The notes under the pieces: generated by a model
What the model saw: only the letters and a program-made list of their open reading frames with translations
What the model was told of the DNA's origin: nothing
Databases searched by the model: none
Shown: in pieces, positions 29,001 through 38,000 of the stretch
Position numbering within the stretch: position 1 is the first letter of the stretch
Layout: every line of letters starts with the position of its first letter
NCBI RefSeq assembly: GCF_025263265.1
Contig: NZ_CP079869.1
Location: 4,588,001-4,652,000, forward strand
Direction of reading: 5' to 3'
DNA from: Mycobacterium sp. SMC-4
Lineage (GTDB): Bacteria; Actinomycetota; Actinomycetes; Mycobacteriales; Mycobacteriaceae
DNA length: 64,000 nt
Translations under genes and position numbers: made by a program

Positions 29001-32000
29001 GCCCCACCACGGTGGGCGGCAGCAGGCCCGCGGCGAAGTCCAGAACGTCACCTGAGCTCCAGCCGGCGATGGTCACGGTCGCAGCGGCGATGTGCGAGGA
29101 GTCGAGATCGGTGATCACCACGACCGGACTCACCACGACGGGATCGCTGACGGTGCCGATCGCGGTGGGCATCACCACCACCAGCGGTGCGATCGTGACC
29201 GGCAGCGCGGCCACGGTGACCACAGTGCCGGCCGGCAGGATGCTGGCGTTGTCGTCGGTGTCGGTCACGGTGAAGCTGATCGTCTTCAGGCTGGGACCTG
29301 CGGCGGTGAATGTCACCGACTCGAGCAGTCTCTGGTAGTCGGCGATCGAGGCAGTCCCGGTGAAGGTCAGCACGCCGTCGACGAACTCCGCCTGCACATC
29401 GTCGGGCAGCTCAGCGGTGAAGCCGAGGACATCTCCGGGTGTGTAGCCTTCGACAGTCACGGTGGCCGAACTGATCTCGGGTGAATCGAGGTCGGTGACC
29501 ACCACGATCGGACTCACCGTGATCGCGCTGCCGACAGTTCCGGCCGCCGCGGGTGCCACGATCACCAAAGGGGTCACCTGGATCGGGGCGCCGACTACCG
29601 TCACGATGGTGGCGGCCGGGATCTGGCCGACGTTGTCGTCGGTGTCGGTGACTGCGAAGCTGACGGTCTTCACCCCGGCACCGGTGGCAGTCAGCGTCAC
29701 CGAGGCCAGCAGCGCCTGATACTCGGCCACGGTGGCGTCCCCGGTGATGGTCAGTACCCCGTCGAGGTAGACCGCTGACACACCCGACGGCAGGACCCCG
29801 GTAAGGCCCAGCACGTCCCCGGCCTGATGACCGACGAGTGTCACTGTCGCAGAGCGGATATGGCTTGAGTCCAGATCGGTGATCAGCACGATCGGGCTGA
29901 CCGTGATCGCCGATCCGGCCACACCCGCGGCGGCCGGCGAGACCACCAGCACCGGGGGGATCGACACCTCGGGCAGCCCGATCACCGTCACCAGGGTGCC
30001 CGCGATCACCGAGCTCGTGATGCCCTGGGCGTCGGTGACCGCGAAGCCGACGGTCTTCACCCCGGCACCGGTGGCGGTCAGCGTCACCGAGGCCAGCAGC
30101 GCCTGGTATTCGGCGATGGTGCCGGTTCCGCTGATCGTCAACACACCGCCGGCATAGTCGGCGTCGAACCCGTCGGGCAGGGCTGCGCTGAGATCCAGCA
30201 CATCTCCGGCGCCGGCACCGGCCACCGTCACGGTGGCTGATTGAAGCTGATCGGAATCCAGGTCGGTGATCACCACGACCGGACTCACTGTGATCGCCGA
30301 TCCGGCCACACCCGCGGCCACCGGCGAGACCACCACCACCGGCGCGATCGACACCTCGGGCAGACCGACGACGGTCACCACAGTGGCGGCCATGATGGTG
30401 CTGGTCTGGCCTTCGAGGTCGGTGACGGTGAAGGTGACGGCTTTCAGTCCAGGGGTCTGCGAGGTCAGCGTCACCGCGGCGAGCAGCTGCTGGTAGACCG
30501 CGGTCGAGGCCGCACCGGTGAACGTCAACTCACCTGCTGCGTAATCGACGTCCACCCCGTCCGGCAGGGTGCCGTCGAAGTTGAGCACGTCTGCGACGTC
30601 GCCATTGGCAACCCTGACGGATGCCGATCCCAACTGATCGGAATCCAGGTCGGTGATCACCACGATCGGACTCACCACGATGGCCGACCCGGTCGCGCCC
30701 GCCGCCACCGGCGCGACCACCACGACCGGCGCGACGGACACACCCGGCAGGCCGACCACCGTCACCACGGTGCCGGCCGGCGCCACGTTGGTGTTGCCCT
30801 CCAGGTCGGTGACCGCGAACGTCACCGTCTTGACGCCGGCACCGGCCGAGGTCAGCGTCACCGACCGCAACAACGCCTGGTACTCGGCGACGGTGGCGTC
30901 GCCGGTGACCGTCAACACGCCGTCGGCATAGCCGGCCTGCACACCCGGGGAGAGACCGGCGGTGACATCGAGCACATCCCCGTCCTGGTAACCGTCGACA
31001 GTGACTGTGGCCGAACCGATATGGGAGGAGTCCAGATCGCTGATCACCACGACGGGGCTGACGGTGATCGCTGTTCCCGCAACTCCGGCGGCGATCGGGC
31101 TCACCACAACCACCGGGGGGTAGGTCAGCTCCGGGAGCCCGATGACGGTCACCACGGTGCCCGCCGGTACCACGTTGGTGTTGCCCTCGAGATCGGTGAC
31201 CGCGAACGTCACCGTCTCGACGCCGGCACCGGCCGACGTCAGCGTCACCGACCGCAACAACGCCTGGTACTCGGCGACGGTGGCGGCGCCGGTGAACGTC
31301 AACACGCCGTCGGCGTAGCTGCCGAGAATGCCGGCGGCCAGCGCAGCGTCGAAGTCGAGGAGGACACCGTCTGCTGAACCGCCGACGGTGACTGCCGCCG
31401 AGGCGATGTGCGACGAATCCAGGTCGGTGATGACCACCACCGGGCTCACCACGATGGCCGATCCGGTCCGGCCCGCCGCCACCGGGGACACGACGACCAC
31501 CGGTGCCAGCGTTGCGCCCGGCACCCCGAGCACCGTGACGACGGTGCCGGCAGGCACCGCGTTGGTGCCACCCTCGATGTCGGTGACGACGAAGGTGACC
31601 GATTTCAACCCGGGTTGCGTCGAGGTCAGCGTCACCGACCGCAACAACGCCTGGTACTCGGCGACCGTGGCGTCGCCGGTGAACGTCAACACACCGCCGA
31701 CGTAACCGGCCGTCACCCCCGGCGGCAGTGTGCCGTCAAAGCCGAGCACATCCCCGTCCTGGTAACCGTCGACGGTGACCGTCGCCGAACCGAGGTGGGA
31801 GGAATCCAGGTCGCTGATCACCACGACGGGGCTGACGGTGATCGGTGTACCCGCAACTCCTGCGGCGATCGGGCTCACCACCACCACGGGCGCCAATGAT
31901 GTTGCCGGAAGGCCGATCACCGTCACGACAGTGACCGCCGGGACCACACTGTCCACTCCGTCGGCGTCGATGACCGCGAAGCTGACCGCCTTCACCCCGG

Positions 32001-35000
32001 CGCTCTCCGAGGTCAGCGTCACCGACCGCAACAACGCCTGGTACTCGGCGACCGTGGCGTCGCCGGTGAACGTCAACACACCGCCGACGTAACCGGCCGT
32101 CACCCCCGGCGGCAGTGTGCCGTCAAAGCCGAACACATCCCCGTCCTGGTAACCGTCGACGGTGACCGTCGCCGAACCGAGGTGGGAGGAATCCACGTCG
32201 GTGATGACGACCACCGGGCTCACGGTGATCGCCGAGCCGGCAGTGCCGGCGGCCACCGGGGAGGCGACGACCAACGGAGGAAGGGACACGCCCGGTACCC
32301 CGACCACGGTCACGACGGTGCCGGCGGGCGTGAGGTTGGTCGCGCCGCCGGCGTCGGTGACCTCGAAACTCACCGTTCGGATACCGATGCTCGTCGACGT
32401 CAGGGTCACCGACCGCAACAGCGCCTGATAGTCGGCCACCGAGGCGGTGCCGCTGAACGTCAGTAATCCGTTGGTGTAGCTGCCGAGCACCCCGGGCGCC
32501 AGCGTCGCGTCGAAGTCGAGCACATCCCCGTCTTGGTATCCCGCAACGGTGACGACCGCAGATCCCAGGTGGGAGGAGTCCACGTCGGCGATGACCAGGA
32601 TCGGGCTGACCGAGATCACCGAACCGGTAGTGCCTGCGGCGACCGGTGCCGCCACCACGACCGGGGCGAGCGAGGTCTCCGGCACGCCGACGACGGTCAC
32701 CAGCGTGACCGCCGGCACCACGCTGGTGACGCCCTCCAGGTCGGTCACCGAGAAGGTGACTGTCTTCAGGCCCGCGGTCACGGAGGTCAGCACCACCGAC
32801 TGCAACAGCGTCTGATACTGCGCCACGGTCGCGGCTCCGGTGAGAGTGAGCACACCGTCGGCGTAGGAGGCCTGCACACCCTCGGGTAGCACGGCGTCGA
32901 CGCCGAGCGTGTCGCCGTCGGCAGGATCATCGAGTGCCACTGCGGCAGAACCGATGTGCGAGGAGTCAAGGTCGGCGATGACGGTGAGCGGGCTGACTCT
33001 GATGGCGCGGCCCACTGCTCCGGCGGCCACCAGCGATACCACCACCACCGGTGGGATGTCCGACACCGGCAGACCCAGCACCGTCACCGCGGTCCGTGCG
33101 GCGATGGCGTTCTCGTTGAACAGGGTGTCGGTGACGGTGTAGCTGACCGACTTCACTCCCGCCGTCTGCGAGGTCAACGTCACCGAGGCCAGCAGCGCCT
33201 CGTACTGGGCCAACGACGCGATACCGGTGAAGCTGAGCACACCGTCGGCGTAGTCGGCCTGCACGCCGGAGGGCAGCGCTGCGCTGTAGCTGAGAATGTC
33301 GCCGGAATCGGCGTCGTCGATCCTGACAGTCGCTGAACGCAGGAAGCTCGAATCCAGATCGGTGATCACCACGACCGGGCTCACCGTGATCGCCTGGCCC
33401 ACCGTGCCGGCCGCCACCGGAGAGACCACCACCACCGGATCCACCGACAAGTCCAGTAACCCCACTACGGTCACGACGGTGACCGCGGGAACGATGCTGG
33501 TGATGCCCTCGGCATCGGTCAGCGCGAAACTCACCGTCTTCACTGCCCCGCTGGTCGCCGTCAGAGTGACCCGCTCAAGCAACGCCTGATAGTCAGCCAC
33601 CGACGCACTTCCGGTGAGAGTGAGCACACCGCCGGTATAGGAGGCCTGAACGCCCGCAGGCAGGGCGCCGGTGACAGCCAGCACGTCGCCCAAGTTCGGA
33701 TTGCTGATCGTCACGGTGGCAGAACTCATCTGGGTGGAATCGGGATCGGTGAGCACCACGATCGGGCTGACCACGATCGCCGAACCCGCGAGTCCGATGG
33801 CTATCGGCGAAACCAACACCAGTGGGGGCACGTCGGCCGACAGACCGACCATCGTGACCAGCGTGCCCGCCGACACCACATTGCTGACACCATCGAGATC
33901 GGTGACGCTGAAACTCACCGCCTTCAGTCCCGCCGACTCCGACGTCAAAGTCACCGACGCCAACAGGGCCCGATACTGCTCCACGGTGGCGCTACCGGTG
34001 AGGGTGAGCACCCCACCGGCGTAACTGGCCTGCACACCCGAGGGCAAGGCAGCATCCACGGCCAGTACGTCGCCGACACCGGCGTCGGCGAGAGTCACTG
34101 TCGCCGAACCGAGATGAGACGAATCCAGATCGGTGATCACCACAATCGGGCTGACCGTCGTCGGTGATCCGACGGTGCCGGCGGCCACCGGCGAGACCAC
34201 CACCACCGGGGGTATCGACACCCCGGGCAGACCGACCACCGTCACCACCGTGGTGGCAGGCAGCACGCTGGTGGCGCCCTCGGCATCGGTGACGGTGAAC
34301 GTCACGGTCGTCACGCCGGCTGCGGTCGACGTGAACGTCACCGATTGCAGCAGAGCCTGATACGCCGCCGCAGTGGCGTCGCCGGTGAACGTCAGACTGC
34401 CGGCGCCGTAGCTGACCTGCACGCCGGTGGGCAAGGCGGCCGTGAAGTCCAACACGTCGCCGACGCCGGCGTCGGCGACCGTCACGGTCGCAGAGCCCAT
34501 CTGGGTGGAATCGGGATCGGTGAGCACCACGATCGGGCTGACCACAATCGCCGAACCCGCCACTCCGGCAGCTACCGGCGAAACCAACACCAACGGGGGC
34601 ACATCGGCCGACAGGCCGACCATCGTGACCAGCGTGCCCGCCGACACCACATTGCTGACACCATCGAGATCGGTGACGCTGAAACTCACCGCCTTCAGTC
34701 CCGCCGAGTCCGACGTCAAAGTCACCGACGCCAGCAACGCCCGATACTGCTCCACGGTGGCGCTACCGGTGAGGGTGAGCACCCCGCCGGCGTAACTGCC
34801 CTGCACACCCGAGGGCAAGGCAGCATCTACGGCCAGCACGTCGCCGACACCAGCATCGGCGAGAGTCACTGTCGCCGAACCGAGATGAGACGAATCCAGA
34901 TCGGTGATCACCACAATCGGGCTGACCCTGACCGGTGATCCGATCACACCCGCCGCCACCGGCGAGACCACCACCACCGGCGCGATCGACACCCCGGGCA

Positions 35001-38000
35001 GACCGACCACCGTCACCACCGTGCCGGCGGGCACCACGCTGGTGATGCCGTCGACATCGGTGACCGAGAAGCTCACGGTCTTCACACCGGCACCTGGTGC
35101 GGTCAGCGTCACCGAGCGCAACAGCGCCTGGTAGTCGGTGATGGAGGCGACGCCGGTGAAGGTCAGCACACCGTCGGCGTAACCGGCTTGCACGCCCGTG
35201 GGCAGCGTCGCGGTGAAGCCGAGGAGGTCGCCGGCGTTGGGATCGTTGAGAGTGACCCGGGCCGAGGCCAATTGGGTTGAGTCGGGATCGGTGATGACCA
35301 CGACCGGGCTGACCACGATCGATGATCCGGTCACCCCTGCAGCGACCGGAGACACCAGCACCAGCGGCGGGACCTCGGTGGACAACCCCACCAACGTCAC
35401 CAGTGTGCCGGCCGGCACGACGCTGGTCACACCCTCGATGTCGGTGACGCTGAAACTCACCGTCTTCAAACCTGCTTCGGCCGACGTCAATGTCACCGAC
35501 CGCAGCAGCGCCTGATACTCCTGGACCGACGCCGTCCCACTGAACGTCAGCACGCCGTCGGCATAATGCGCCGTAACATCGTCGGGCAGCGGCCCGAAGG
35601 CAAACTGGTCGCCGGACCCGGCATCGTCCAGAGTGATTGTGGCCGAGCTCAGCTGGCTTGAATCGACGTCGACGATGACCAGCACCGGGCTCACCGCCAC
35701 CGGCGAACCGACCGAACCTACCGCCACTGGGGACACCACCACGACCGGAGCGATCGAACCACCGGGCACACCCACCACGGTCACCACGGTTCCCGCCGGG
35801 ACCGTGCTGGCGTTGCCCTCCAGATCGGTCACAGCGAAACTGATCACCTTCACCCCGGCAGTGTCGGAAGTCAGCGTCACTGAAGCGAGCAGCTGCCGGT
35901 AGTCGGCGAGGGAAGCCGTGCCGTCGAAACGCAGGACTCCGGCGCTGTAGCTGGCCAGCACACCGTCGGGAAGGTCACCGACGAAGCCGAGCACATCGGT
36001 ACCGCCGGCATCGGCGAGAGTGACGGTGGCCGAACTCAGTTGATCGGAATCGCCGTCGGCGATGACCACGATCGGGCTGACCGTGATGGCCGAACCGGTC
36101 CGACCGGCGGCCACTGGCGACACCACAACCAGCGGTGGCGCCTCGATGGTCAGCCCGACGATCGTTACCAGGGTCCCGGCCGGGACCGTGCTGGTGTTGC
36201 CCTGCACATCGGTCACAGCGAAACTGATCGCCTTTACTCCGGCGGTGTCGGAGGTCAGTGTCACCGACTCCAACAACGCCCGGTAGGTGGCGATCGAAGC
36301 ATCTCCGGTGATCGTCAACACGCCGCCGGCATAACCGGCCGACAACCCGCCCAGTAGCGCGGCGTCGAAGCCGAGCGTGTCACCGGCACCAGGATCGGCG
36401 ATCTGCACTGTTGCAGAACCTAATTGAGTCGAGTCCAAATCAGTGATGATGACGACGGGGCTGATCCTGATCGGCGATCCGGCGCGGCCGGCAGCCACCG
36501 GGGACACCACTACCAGCGGAGGCACCTCGGTGGACAGCCCGACCATGGTCACCAGCGTCCCGGCCGGAACCACACTGGTGTTGCCGTGGGCATCGGTGAC
36601 GCTGAAGCTGATGGCCTTGACGCCCGCCCCCGCCGAGGTCAGCGTCACCGACTCCAGTAGCGCCCGGTAGGCCGCCACGGTCGCGGTTCCGGTGAACGTC
36701 AACACACCGCCGGTGTAACCGGCCGTCACGCCCGGCGGCAGCGTGCCGTCGAAACCGAGGACGTCACCTGAGCCCGCATCTGTCAGGGTGACTCGCACCG
36801 ATCCCAATTGCTCGGAGTCCAAATCGGTGATGACCACGATCGGGCTGACCCTCACCGGTGTTCCGATGACCCCAGCCGCCACCGGCGCGACGACGATCAC
36901 CGGCGCGATCGCCGCGACGGGTACGCCCACCACGGTGACCACGGTGCCGGCCGGCACGGTGTTGATGTTGCCGTCGACATCGGTGACCGTGAAGGTGATC
37001 GCCTTCAGACCCGCGGTGGGCGAGGTCAACGTCACCGATGCCAACAGCGACTGATAGTCGGCGACCGATGCGTCGCCGGTGAAGGTCAGCACACCGTCGA
37101 GGTAACTGGCCACGACGTTTCCCGGCAGCGCCGCGTAACCGAGCACATCGCCGGCGTCGGCATCCTGGATAGCCACTGTCGCCGAACGTATTTCGTCGGA
37201 ATCCAGATCGGCGATCACGACGACCGGACTGATCCTGATCGCTGTTCCGGCCACCCCGGCCGCTACCGGGGACACCACCACCAGTGGAGCTACCGTGCTC
37301 GCAAGACCGACGACCGTCACCACCGTACCGGCCGGAACCACGCTGGAATTGCCCTCGAGATCGGTGACGGTGAAACTGATCGCCTTCAGTCCTACCGACG
37401 GCGAGGTGAAGGTGACCGACTGCAGCAGGGTCCGGTAGTCGGCGACGGTCGCCTCACCGGTGAAGGTGAGTACCCCGCCGACATAGGAGGCCGAGACCCC
37501 GGCGGGCAGGGCGCCGTGGCTGAGCACATCACCGACTGCGGCGTCCTTGACCGTGACGGTGGCAGAACGCAATCGCGTCGAATCCAGATCGGTGATCACC
37601 ACGATCGGGCTCACCACGATCGGCGCTCCGGTACTGCCGGTGGCCACCGGCATCACCACGACCAGCGGTGGCACCTCGGTGGGGAGGCCCAGGATCGTCA
37701 CCACGGTGGTGGCGGGCACCGCGCTGGGGTTGCCCTGCGCGTCGGTCACCGTGAACGACACCGACTTGAGCCCGGCGCCCGACGCCGTCAGGGTGACCGT
37801 GCGCAACAGCTGCTGATAGTCGGCGAGGGTGGCTTCGCCGGTGAAGGTCAGGACGCCGTCGGCATAACTGGCAGAGATTCCCGACGGCAGTGTCGCGTGG
37901 CTGAGCACATCATCGTCGGCGGCGTCATTGACAGTGACGGTGGCAGCGAGCAATCGCGTCGAGTCCAGATCGGTGATCACCACGATCGGGCTGACCACTA

